A stretch of 13,718 nt of DNA, from NCBI GenBank assembly GCA_034211115.1, contig JAXHTH010000063.1, positions 1-13,718 on the forward strand, in the 5' to 3' direction. The translations under genes and the position numbers were made by a program. This DNA is from JAXHTH01 sp034211115 (GTDB lineage Bacteria > Planctomycetota > Phycisphaerae > Phycisphaerales > SM1A02). Below the pieces are notes generated by a model. It was not told where the DNA came from, did no database searches, and saw only the letters and a list, made by a program, of their open reading frames with translations. Within the stretch, counting starts at the first letter, position 1, and every line of letters begins with the position of its first letter. This document shows positions 7,511-13,705 of this stretch, one piece after another.

Positions 7511-7536
7511 GTGTGCTGCGCCGCAAGCGGCGGGTC
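7511..7536. repeat. Solitary family A palindrome unit (A1)
   Basis: The core GCCGCAAGCGGC (GCCGC, loop AA, GCGGC) lies at 7520-7531. The first 23 bases, 7511-7533, match 8332-8354 exactly, including the flank GTGTGCTGC. It lies in the 67-base gap between the hydrolase stop and the next start, as a single unit without an inverted partner. This is the form of an isolated REP element seeded away from its transposase. Confidence 0.75.
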
Positions 7537-7566
7537 AGGCGATTCGGATGACGGGAGGCAGGAACC

Positions 7567-8283
7567 GTGAGCGGACGAGATGATCTCGCATCCCCCGTCA
7601 GTTCGGCGCCGCCGACGACGCCGCAGCCGGAGCCGCGCGAGTTCAGACCCACGCGCGGCGCGGGATGGGTGATGCTCATCTTCAGCGCGGCTTGTGCGGC
7701 CTACGCCCTTTATAACCTGACCGCTTCCGACGCCTTCGCGCTGCAGCGCGGGCCGATCGACACGCTGGTGGGCATCATGCTCCCCGGCGTGGTGGGTCTC
7801 ATCTGCCTCATCTTCGCTCTGATCTATCTGCTCAATCCCGTCCGCTGCATATCCTTCGATGCAGACGGGATTGGCCTGCGCTCGGGCAATGAGCGCATCC
7901 TCGTTCGCTGGTCGAACATCGAATCGCTCGAATCGGCACGGCGGATGGGACGCCCGATCGGCATCCGCGTTGTCGATCTGGACAGCGTCGAGATGGACGC
8001 CCGGCCGGTGCATCCGCTGAGCCTGATCCTCTGGCGGGGAGCAACGCATCGCGCGATGACCGTGCTCTCGGCCCTGCTGGTCCTGCGGCCGAGCTATCTG
8101 GCCTTGTGGAAGCTCCGCGACAGTCGATCGGTGATGGGCTGGAGCCGGCGGCGTCTGGGCTATGAGTTGTTCATCATGCGCGGCCTCTCGATCAACGCGA
8201 GCCACGAGGAGTTCCTGCGCGCCGCGCTGCCCTTCTGGCAGCGCTACGGCCCGCCGGCCGCGCGGGGCGATGCCGAGGGATGA
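7567..8283 (+). CDS. Two-TM membrane protein with PH-like domain (STM3941-like)
   Basis: The 238-residue protein starts with a Pro-rich cytoplasmic leader (1-30), then two hydrophobic helices at about 34-51 and 66-90. After these comes a PH-like block: RCISFDADGIGLRSG, then RILVRWSNIESLESARR and IGIRVVDLD. It ends in RRRLGYELFIMRGLSINASH and EEFLRAALPFWQRY. The order (two helices, a beta strand with DADGI, the W-S-x-I-E motif, and a final 'S-x-EE-L' helix) resembles STM3941-like proteins of unknown function as I remember them. The resemblance is moderate. GTG 7567 has GGAGG and AGGA upstream, a good binding site. An extra segment of 145-190 (VHPLSLILWRG onward) is longer than I would expect. 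It converges on RAYT1 across palindrome A2. Confidence 0.75.
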   Translation: MSGRDDLASPVSSAPPTTPQPEPREFRPTRGAGWVMLIFSAACAAYALYNLTASDAFALQRGPIDTLVGIMLPGVVGLICLIFALIYLLNPVRCISFDADGIGLRSGNERILVRWSNIESLESARRMGRPIGIRVVDLDSVEMDARPVHPLSLILWRGATHRAMTVLSALLVLRPSYLALWKLRDSRSVMGWSRRRLGYELFIMRGLSINASHEEFLRAALPFWQRYGPPAARGDAEG

Positions 8284-8331
8284 TGGCTCGGTGTTGAACT
8301 CCGCGCCGGGCGGGATCGGCGTTGAGCGGCA

Positions 8332-8397
8332 GTGTGCTGCGCCGCAAGCGGCGGCGGGGTCCGCCCCGCCGAAGCCGCTTGCGGCGTAGCATGCGAC
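8332..8397. repeat. Family A double palindrome (A2) downstream of RAYT1
   Basis: CGCCGCAAGCGGC at 8340-8352 and its exact complement at 8374-8386 form a perfect 13-bp outer stem. Inside it GGCGGGG (8353-8359) pairs with CCCCGCC (8364-8370) around the loop TCCG, leaving only GAA unpaired. The outer flanks (GTGCTG and TAGCAT) extend the stem with wobble pairs. The whole hairpin is about 19 plus 7 bp. It sits in the gap between two convergent genes (stops 8283 and 8414), next to the transposase 3' end. Confidence 0.9.
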
Positions 8398-8413
8398 CGG
8401 GCGCGCACCGGGC

Positions 8414-9061
8414 TTACGGATACCGCCCGGCCGCCCGCAGTCGTTTCACGTACGGCGAGTTCGGGCTGTGCCCCTCGTGCAGCGGCCACCGATCGTACTC
8501 GATGACGAACGGCCAGCGCTGAGGCGGGAGACCGATCTTCGCTGGATTTCCGTCGATGTACGGGATCGTCCGCTCAACGTCATCGGGGTGATCGAGGAAG
8601 ACGGACCATCCGCCTCCTCCCGTCCAGACGGGATGATCGCTCGGCCGAAGGCCCGCCTCAATCAACCTCCAGCGCGAGGCGTTCTGGAGGAGTTCGATCA
8701 TCTTTTCAGCGCGATCCCGGTGTTTGCGGATGAGGATATGAACATGATCGGGCATGATCGCGCAGGCGTAGGACGTGTAGCGCCGCTGCGCGATGACATC
8801 GCTGAACGCATCGGCCACGAGTTGAATCGCGTCATCGCGAATCTCGAGCAGCGGGTGCTTTAATGCCTTGGCCGCGTTTTCATAGAAAGCGCGAACATCA
8901 CGCGACACCGGTTGAATCTTCTTGCGCCCGTAATGCAGTTCGCCCAGTGCGGCAATGCGGTCGCTCGCGATGGTGCGCGAGGTGCTGCCGCGGGGATCAT
9001 TGGGAAGCCACCAGCCATACGCCGTCCAGATGAGGTGGCAGGCGATGACGATCGGATGCAT
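8414..9061 (-). CDS. REP-associated tyrosine transposase (IS200-like HUH/Y1), RAYT1
   Basis: The 215-residue protein carries the HUH nuclease motif as PDHVHIL (His106, His108). A later Tyr168, in TIPYIDGNPAKIGLPPQRW, matches the YxxxNP block that holds the nucleophilic tyrosine of this family. The N-terminus has HLIWTAYGWWLPNDPRGS, a conserved opening that I associate with planctomycete RAYTs. Such enzymes nick single-stranded DNA at REP hairpins through a 5'-phosphotyrosine link. The start ATG 9061 lacks a Shine-Dalgarno sequence, which suggests low expression. The gene is visibly less GC-rich than its neighbours, a hint of foreign origin. It lies between two family A palindromes, its likely substrates. 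All catalytic residues are present, so it may be active. Confidence 0.9.
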   Translation of the reverse strand: MHPIVIACHLIWTAYGWWLPNDPRGSTSRTIASDRIAALGELHYGRKKIQPVSRDVRAFYENAAKALKHPLLEIRDDAIQLVADAFSDVIAQRRYTSYACAIMPDHVHILIRKHRDRAEKMIELLQNASRWRLIEAGLRPSDHPVWTGGGGWSVFLDHPDDVERTIPYIDGNPAKIGLPPQRWPFVIEYDRWPLHEGHSPNSPYVKRLRAAGRYP

Positions 9062-9082
9062 GGGGGTCGATGATACAACGGG

Positions 9083-9148
9083 CGCATGCGACGCCGCAAG
9101 CGGCGTCGGCAGGATGGACCCCGCCGCTTGCGGCGTAGCATGCGTCCG
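9083..9148. repeat. Family A double palindrome (A3) upstream of RAYT1
   Basis: The left arm (9083-9104) is CGCATGCGA followed by CGCCGCAAGCGGC. The right arm (9123-9144) is the reverse complement with one mismatch in 22 bases. The loop is 18 bases (9105-9122). It lies 21 bases upstream of the transposase start codon and just beyond the 3' end of the EF-G-like gene, so it may also end transcription of that gene. The transposase promoter must lie in or next to it, which would allow self-control. Confidence 0.9.
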
Positions 9149-9168
9149 ATCGCGGCCCCCGGCCCTGG

Positions 9169-11226
9169 TTAATCGTCTTCGTCCTTCGGCTTGTACGCCG
9201 CGATGACGTCGGCCTGGACATTGGGCGGCGTGCGCTCGTCGTGGCTGTATTCCATGCTGTAGGAGCCGGCCCCGCCCGACATCGACTTAAGTTGGCTGGA
9301 GTACGTCGCCACCTCCGAGAGCGGCACCTCGACGGAAACCACCGCCTGGTTGCCCGGCAGCATGTCGGTGCCCTGGATGCGGCCGCGGCGTCCGGAGATG
9401 TCCGATGTAATGTCGCCGATCATGTCCGCGGGCACCGTCACCTCCATACTGACATACGGTTCGAGAAGAACGGGCCTGGCCTTCTGGATGGCATCGACGA
9501 ACGCCTTCTTCCCCGCGGTGACGAAGGCGACTTCCTTGGAGTCGACCGGGTGATGCTTGCCGTCGTAGACGCTGACCTTGATGCCCTGCATCGGGTAGCC
9601 GGCGATGGCGCCGTCGTGCATGACCTGCCGCACGCCCTTCTCGACGGCGGGCATGAACTGCCTGGGAATCGACCCGCCGAACGTCGCGTCCTCGAAGACG
9701 AGCCCGTTGACGGCCTCTTCCTCGTCTCCGGTGAGCGGCTCGACGCGGAGGTAGACCTCGCCGAACTGCCCCGCCCCGCCCGTCTGCTTCTTATGTCGAT
9801 GATGGCCCTCGGCCTTGGCGGTGATGGTCTCCTTATAGGCGACCTTGGGCTGGCGGGTTTCGACCGCGACGCCGTACCGGTCCTTGAGCAGGCGAAGCTT
9901 GACGCGGAGATGCTGCTCGCCGAGGCCGCGGAGGACGGTTTCGCTCGTGGCCTGGACGCGCTCGTACTCGAGGGTGGGATCCTCGGCGGTGAGCTTCTGC
10001 AGCGCTTCGCCCATCTTGGTCTCGGCCCCCTTGCTCGTGCCCTCGATGGCCAGCCCGTACATGGGCTTGGGCAACGCGATCGGATTCATGTGCAAATCGT
10101 CGGCGATATCGCCCGTGTGAAGGGTGACGTCGTAATCGATCTCGTCGACCTTGGCCACCGCGCCGATGTCGCCGGCGATGATCCGCTCCGTCTCCGTGTG
10201 CTCCTTGCCCATGAGCTTGAACACGTGCGCGATGCGGATGCTCTTGCGGGCATCATCGACGCGGGGCGAGACGTCGGAGCCGATGTGTCCCTGATGCACC
10301 CGGAAGACGCTGAGCTTGCCCACGTAGGGATCGGAAGAGACCTTGAACACGTGCGCGACCGCCGGGGCGTCAGGATCCTGCTTGGGGACGAACGGCTTCT
10401 GCTCGTCGTTCTCGGTGTACTCGAACGGCGGCGGGGTGCCCTCCGTGGGGTTGGGGCACATCGACGCGAAGATGTCCATCAGCTCCTTCACCCCGACGTT
10501 CTCGCGCGCCGAGCAGAAGCACACCGGGACGAGATGTCCCTCGCGCATCGCGCGCTTGAGCGGGTCCTGCAACTGTTCGGGCGAAACTTCGCCCGACTCG
10601 AGGTACTGCTCCATGAGCGCTTCATCGACCTCGACGATCTGATCGACGATGCCGGTGTGGAAGTCGGCGACGGATCCCAGATCGCTCTCGCCCTCTTCGC
10701 TGCCGAAGCAGTCGAGGATCGCCGTGCCTCCCTCGGCGGGGAGGTTGATCGGCTGGCAGACGTTGCCGAACGTCTCGCGCAGCGACTCGAGGAGGGCGGC
10801 GCAGTCGGGACGATGATCGATCTTGTTGACCACGATGAGGCGGGGCATGTTCCGTTCCTCGGCGGCCTTCATGAGCCGCCGCATCACGGGATCGATCCCC
10901 GCCGTGCCATCGAGGACGACCACCGCCGTCTCGGCGGCGGGCAGGGCGCTGATCGCCTTGCCGAGGAAGTCGGCCGAGCCGGGGGTGTCGATGACATTGA
11001 GATGGGCCCCGGCGTGGTCGAAGTGGACGATCGCGCTGTCCAGGCTGTTGCCGAACTCCTTCTCCAGGTCATCGAAATCGCAGACGGTGTGGCCCTCCTC
11101 GACGCGGCCGGCGCGTCCGATGACGCCCGCGGCGTGGAGCATGGCCTCGATGAGCGTCGTCTTTCCCGCCCCGTTGCTCCCGACCAGCGTCAGATTCCGA
11201 AGGTCCGCGGTGGTGTAGCTGGGCAT
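9169..11226 (-). CDS. Elongation factor G-like translational GTPase (EF-G2-like)
   Basis: The 685-residue protein has the five-domain EF-G plan: G domain (about 1-265), then domains II to V. GTP motifs are GSNGAGKT (16-23), DTPG (80-83), NKID (134-137) and SARENVGV (239-246). It departs from standard EF-G in three places. The P-loop is GSNGAGKT instead of AHVDHGKT or GHIDAGKT. The switch I RGITI block is replaced by EFGNSLDSA. The catalytic His after DTPG is Ser84. These features mark the EF-G2/EF-G-like branch, whose role is not ribosomal translocation in all cases. The C-terminal part is well kept (GRRGRIQGTDMLPGNQ, then ATYSSQLKSMSGGAGSYSM). ATG 11226 has a strong GGAGGAG site. It is divergent from trmL; palindrome A3 follows its stop. 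Confidence 0.92.
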   Translation of the reverse strand: MPSYTTADLRNLTLVGSNGAGKTTLIEAMLHAAGVIGRAGRVEEGHTVCDFDDLEKEFGNSLDSAIVHFDHAGAHLNVIDTPGSADFLGKAISALPAAETAVVVLDGTAGIDPVMRRLMKAAEERNMPRLIVVNKIDHRPDCAALLESLRETFGNVCQPINLPAEGGTAILDCFGSEEGESDLGSVADFHTGIVDQIVEVDEALMEQYLESGEVSPEQLQDPLKRAMREGHLVPVCFCSARENVGVKELMDIFASMCPNPTEGTPPPFEYTENDEQKPFVPKQDPDAPAVAHVFKVSSDPYVGKLSVFRVHQGHIGSDVSPRVDDARKSIRIAHVFKLMGKEHTETERIIAGDIGAVAKVDEIDYDVTLHTGDIADDLHMNPIALPKPMYGLAIEGTSKGAETKMGEALQKLTAEDPTLEYERVQATSETVLRGLGEQHLRVKLRLLKDRYGVAVETRQPKVAYKETITAKAEGHHRHKKQTGGAGQFGEVYLRVEPLTGDEEEAVNGLVFEDATFGGSIPRQFMPAVEKGVRQVMHDGAIAGYPMQGIKVSVYDGKHHPVDSKEVAFVTAGKKAFVDAIQKARPVLLEPYVSMEVTVPADMIGDITSDISGRRGRIQGTDMLPGNQAVVSVEVPLSEVATYSSQLKSMSGGAGSYSMEYSHDERTPPNVQADVIAAYKPKDEDD

Positions 11227-11234
11227 GGACGAAA

Positions 11235-11241
11235 CTCCTCC
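11235..11241 (-). promoter_or_regulatory. Strong ribosome binding site of the EF-G-like gene
   Basis: On the minus strand GGAGGAG stands eight bases before ATG 11226. It is one of the best Shine-Dalgarno matches in the window and fixes the start of the gene. Confidence 0.75.
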
Positions 11242-11300
11242 GAAGCGGCCATCCGACCGCTCCTGGCCTGGGTGAACAGATGAAGACGGCAGAAACCGTC

Positions 11301-11306
11301 AGTATA
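11301..11306 (-). promoter_or_regulatory. Possible -10 element of the EF-G-like gene
   Basis: TATACT on the minus strand matches five of six bases of the sigma-70 -10 consensus. It would give a leader of about 65-70 bases before ATG 11226. No good -35 hexamer is found 16-18 bases upstream, so the call is weak. Confidence 0.3.
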
Positions 11307-11365
11307 GCCGACTGAGCCGCGTCCTCCAGCGAGGGGGCGCCCGGGAGACGGTAGACTGGCCCGGC

Positions 11366-11860
11366 ATGGCCGGCGTGCCCTTCCACATCGTGCTCCTGAA
11401 CCCGGAGATCCCCAACAACACGGGGAACATCGGCCGGACGGCCGCGGCCACCGGCTGCCGCCTCCACGTCGTCCACCCCATCGCCTTCGACATGTCGGAG
11501 AAGACCCGCCGGCGGGCGGGGCTGGACTACTGGCGCCTCGTGGACTGCCGCGAGCACGAGAGCTGGGCCGCCTTCCTGGAACAGGAGCGCCCCCCCCGCC
11601 TCTGGCTCTACACCACCAGGGCCGACCGCCCACACTGGGAAGCGGACCTGCGCGCGGGCGACTACCTGCTCTTCGGCCGGGAGACGAAGGGCGTGCCCGC
11701 TCACGTCCACGACTGGGTGCGGGCCGAGTACGGCGAGGAGCACCGCATCACGCTGCCCATGGTCGATGACCCCGCGGCGCGGAGCCTCAACCTCGCCACC
11801 GCGGTCTGCGCCGCCGTCTACGAGGGCCTGCGACAGATCGCGGCACGCGGGGAGGAGTGA
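11366..11860 (+). CDS. trmL: tRNA (cytidine/uridine-34-2'-O)-methyltransferase TrmL
   Basis: The 164-residue protein is a minimal SPOUT methyltransferase of the TrmL/YibK group. It has NPEIPNNTGNIGRTAAATG at 12-30 (RNA and catalytic Arg region), LLFGRETKGVP at 101-111, and LPMVDDPAARSLNLATAVCA at 130-149, which forms the knotted S-adenosylmethionine site. TrmL methylates the wobble ribose of tRNA-Leu (positions C34 or U34), acting as a dimer in the cytoplasm. Its length matches the family norm of about 155-165. ATG 11366 opens the first beta strand (FHIVLLNPEIP). No clear Shine-Dalgarno sequence precedes it. It is divergent from the EF-G-like gene and converges on htpX across palindrome B1. 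Confidence 0.94.
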   Translation: MAGVPFHIVLLNPEIPNNTGNIGRTAAATGCRLHVVHPIAFDMSEKTRRRAGLDYWRLVDCREHESWAAFLEQERPPRLWLYTTRADRPHWEADLRAGDYLLFGRETKGVPAHVHDWVRAEYGEEHRITLPMVDDPAARSLNLATAVCAAVYEGLRQIAARGEE

Positions 11861-11896
11861 AGGAGAAGAGATGGCAGCAAGAGGATCTCGGGCGTG

Positions 11897-11968
11897 ACCC
11901 AGGTCTTCCTCGCGGACTCGTCAGACCCGGCGTCGGGCAGCGTTCGAGCACGCGACGGACGCCGGGTC
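11897..11968. repeat. Family B palindrome unit (B1) between trmL and htpX
   Basis: Bases 11897-11935 match the family B unit at 13031-13069 (read on the opposite strand) at 35 of 39 positions. The unit contains CCAGGTCT and AGACCCGG, which pair with one mismatch. In addition GACCCGGCGTC (11924-11934) has a perfect 11-base inverted partner at 11958-11968. This offers an alternative, longer hairpin specific to this copy. It occupies the 136-base gap between convergent stops and could terminate both genes. It lies about 1.2 kb from RAYT2. Confidence 0.8.
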
Positions 11969-11996
11969 GCCCCCGCCTCACCACTGACTTCCGCCT

Positions 11997-12833
11997 CTAC
12001 CGCGCCTGTTCCATCAGCGCCGCGATCCGCTTCTCCGTCGGCGGGTGCGAGGCGAAGAGACTGGTCAGCGCCTGACCCATGAACGGTTCGATGATGAAGA
12101 GGTTGTTCATCGCCGGGTTGGGATTCTGCATCGGGATGCGCTTCGCGTACGCCTCGAGCCGGCGCAGCGCGCTGGCCAGGCCGTGGGGAGAGCCGGCGAT
12201 CTTCGCCCCGTCGGCGTCGGCCACGTACTCCCGGCTGCGGCTGATCATCGCCTTGATCAGCGCCGCTCCCAGCGCCCCGAGCAGGACGACGCCGATGAGG
12301 GCCAGCGGGTTGCCACCCTGCCGGTTGCCCATCCCGAACCAGAATCCCCAGTAGGCGAGCATGCTGAAGATGCCCGCGATCGTCGCGGCGATGCACGACG
12401 TCAGCGTGTCGCGATTGCGTATGTGCGCCAGCTCGTGGCCGATCACGCCCTCGAGCTCTTCGTAGCTGAGCAGGCGGAGGGCGCCGTGGGTGACGGCGAC
12501 CGCCGCCTTCTTCGGGCTGCGCCCCGTCGCGAAGGCGTTGGGCGCCTCGTGCGGGCAGATGTAGACGCGCGGCATGGGCAGCCCGGCCCGGTCGGCAAGG
12601 CGCCTGACCATCTGATGAAGGTCCGGGGCGGTGCGCTCGTCGACCTCCCGCCCCCGCATGGATGCGATGGCGATGCGGTCGGAGAAGAACCACGCGCCGA
12701 AGTTCATGGCCACGGCGAAAAGGCCGGCGATGATCATCCCCTGCGTGCCCCAGAAGCTGCCCACCCACACGAGCAGGCCGAACAGCGCGGCGAGGAGCAC
12801 GGCGGTCTTCGTGTTGTTGATGAACCTGGTCAT
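11997..12833 (-). CDS. htpX: Membrane zinc metalloprotease HtpX (M48 family)
   Basis: This 278-residue protein shows the HtpX plan. Two hydrophobic N-terminal helices (about 11-28 and 32-50) come first. The M48 catalytic domain follows, with HELAH at 133-137 (His133 and His137 bind zinc, Glu134 is catalytic) and a third zinc ligand, Glu202, in SREYVADADGA. Two further hydrophobic segments lie between them (about 146-168 and 177-195). HtpX degrades damaged inner-membrane proteins together with FtsH, with its active site in the cytoplasm. Other family marks are PNAFATGRSPKKAAVAVTHG and SHPPTEKRIAALM at the C-terminus. ATG 12833 lacks a Shine-Dalgarno sequence; a promoter-like pair just upstream may yield a leaderless message. 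The gene converges on trmL. Confidence 0.95.
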   Translation of the reverse strand: MTRFINNTKTAVLLAALFGLLVWVGSFWGTQGMIIAGLFAVAMNFGAWFFSDRIAIASMRGREVDERTAPDLHQMVRRLADRAGLPMPRVYICPHEAPNAFATGRSPKKAAVAVTHGALRLLSYEELEGVIGHELAHIRNRDTLTSCIAATIAGIFSMLAYWGFWFGMGNRQGGNPLALIGVVLLGALGAALIKAMISRSREYVADADGAKIAGSPHGLASALRRLEAYAKRIPMQNPNPAMNNLFIIEPFMGQALTSLFASHPPTEKRIAALMEQAR

Positions 12834-12838
12834 GGACG

Positions 12839-12868
12839 ATTATTGGGCAAGGAGCGTGCCGGTGTCGA
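12839..12868 (-). promoter_or_regulatory. Possible htpX promoter, possibly leaderless
   Basis: On the minus strand TCGACA (12868-12863, five of six to TTGACA), an 18-base spacer and AATAAT (12844-12839, five of six to TATAAT) form a plausible sigma-70 promoter. The start codon is only five bases after the -10 element. Transcription would then begin at or near the A of ATG, which agrees with the missing Shine-Dalgarno sequence. Confidence 0.35.
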
Positions 12869-12968
12869 TCCCGCCTCCAGGCCGCGCGCGGGCGGGTAAT
12901 GTGGATCAGATCGGCGATCGGCGCGATCGCAGGCTGCCAAAGCGGCAGCGTGGGCCGGGGAAGCGGAG

Positions 12969-13001
12969 ACCCGGATCTTCCTTTCGTCAGATCCGGCTTC
13001 C
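12969..13001 (+). repeat. Family B palindrome unit (B2)
   Basis: This unit is 33 bases long. It is the inverted mate of B3 with six bases missing from the loop region. Internal CCGGATCT (12971-12978) and AGATCCGG (12990-12997) form a perfect 8-bp stem. The G-C pair seen here in B3 is an A-T pair in B2, a compensated change that supports selection for the hairpin. Confidence 0.85.
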
Positions 13002-13030
13002 GGCCGCGCGCGATCGATTGAGCGCGTTCG

Positions 13031-13069
13031 GGAAGCCGGGTCTGACGAGTCCTCGAGGAAGACCCGGGT
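13031..13069 (-). repeat. Family B palindrome unit (B3), inverted to B2
   Basis: This full-length 39-base unit has CCGGGTCT at 13036-13043 paired perfectly with AGACCCGG at 13060-13067. Its 16-base loop contains the perfect palindrome TCCTCGAGGA (13050-13059). B2 and B3 face each other across 29 bases, so the pair can also fold as one long cruciform, the classic BIME layout. B3 ends 64 bases before the RAYT2 start codon. Confidence 0.85.
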
Positions 13070-13133
13070 GCCCCCGGAGCTACCCCGGAGCTTCCCCGGA
13101 ACTCTTTCCTGTCACAAATCGCCCCTTTGCGAT

Positions 13134-13685
13134 ATGATCCTCCCCATATCCGGCGGCCCGTCCCTCATCCACGCCATCTGCACCCTCTACGGCAACTGGC
13201 CGCCCGGCGATCCGCGCGGCTGGCGCTCACGCAGACACAAGCGTCACTCATCGGGCGACTACAAGGATCCCCCGCCGCCGGGCGAGCACGAAGGCCTTCA
13301 CCGACACGCACGATCATCGATGACCACGGCGCCGGCGCGCCTCCGGCCGGACCAGTATCCCCTCGTCGGCCGCGCCTTCCTGTGGAAGCGGAATGCGCTT
13401 GGTTGCTCCGCGCGCATTCTGTCCTGCGGGCCGACGCACCTGCACGTGCTCTTCGACGGCCCGGCCGGCGATGCGACACCCGTGCTCGGCAAGTGCAAGC
13501 AATACTCATCGCTGAAGCTGGCCGATCACCGCGGCCAACTCTGGGGAGAGCGGGCGAAGATCATCCGCGTGCGCGATCTTCCCCATGCGCGCAACACGTT
13601 CGCCTACATCCGCGATCATGCGCTGAAGGAGGGCGCGTGGATCTGGCGCTGCGACCGGGATGCGCGGCCTGAGCGGGCGCGGTGA
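13134..13685 (+). CDS. IS200-like HUH/Y1 transposase, RAYT2 (second, divergent family)
   Basis: The 183-residue protein has the HUH pair in PTHLHVLF (His102, His104) and a candidate nucleophile, Tyr158, in NTFAYIRDHALKEGAWIW. The opening ICTLYGNWPPGDPRGW and the block RSRRHKRHSSGDYKDPPPPG, with EHEGLH after it, are typical of a transposase family I associate with Planctomycetota. It is distinct from RAYT1: shorter, without the YxxxNP motif. ATG 13134 gives the family-like start. There is no Shine-Dalgarno sequence, so expression is probably low. An in-frame open stretch reaches back to 13068 but would run into the palindrome zone. All key residues are present, so the protein may be active on family B hairpins; this link is inferred from position only. 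Confidence 0.82.
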   Translation: MILPISGGPSLIHAICTLYGNWPPGDPRGWRSRRHKRHSSGDYKDPPPPGEHEGLHRHARSSMTTAPARLRPDQYPLVGRAFLWKRNALGCSARILSCGPTHLHVLFDGPAGDATPVLGKCKQYSSLKLADHRGQLWGERAKIIRVRDLPHARNTFAYIRDHALKEGAWIWRCDRDARPERAR

Positions 13686-13705
13686 GGGGTCTGTGATAGC
13701 GCGAT

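Larger units (their letters stand above)
8332..9148 (-). mobile_element. RAYT1 gene with flanking family A palindromes
   Basis: This unit is made of palindrome A2, the transposase gene and palindrome A3. The outer right units of A2 (8374-8399) and A3 (9123-9148) are direct repeats of 26 bases with one difference, so the gene is bracketed by same-direction copies. This is the usual layout of a REP-associated tyrosine transposase locus. RAYTs are normally domesticated single-copy genes that act on REP hairpins rather than on their own gene, so present-day mobility of the unit is not implied. No target duplication could be judged. Confidence 0.7.
12834..13133. other. Intergenic region holding the htpX promoter and family B palindromes
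   Basis: No gene is seen in these 300 bases. The htpX-proximal end carries the promoter-like pair, and 12969-13069 is an inverted pair of family B units. The 64 bases from 13070 to 13133 (CCCCCGGAGC, CCCCGGAGC and CCCCGGAAC in a row) contain a degenerate run of CCCCGGA motifs spaced 9-10 bases apart. They precede the RAYT2 start and may be a decayed short tandem repeat. Confidence 0.5.

Noticed and set aside
8332..9148. A complete IS200/IS605 insertion sequence with TnpB
   Set aside because: There is no TnpB gene, and the transposase motifs and palindromes fit the REP-associated class instead.
9241..11283. A 680-residue open frame on the plus strand across the EF-G-like gene
   Set aside because: It is the antisense shadow of a high-GC gene; its translation is Asp/Arg/Leu/Val-rich with no domain, while the minus strand encodes a complete EF-G-like protein.
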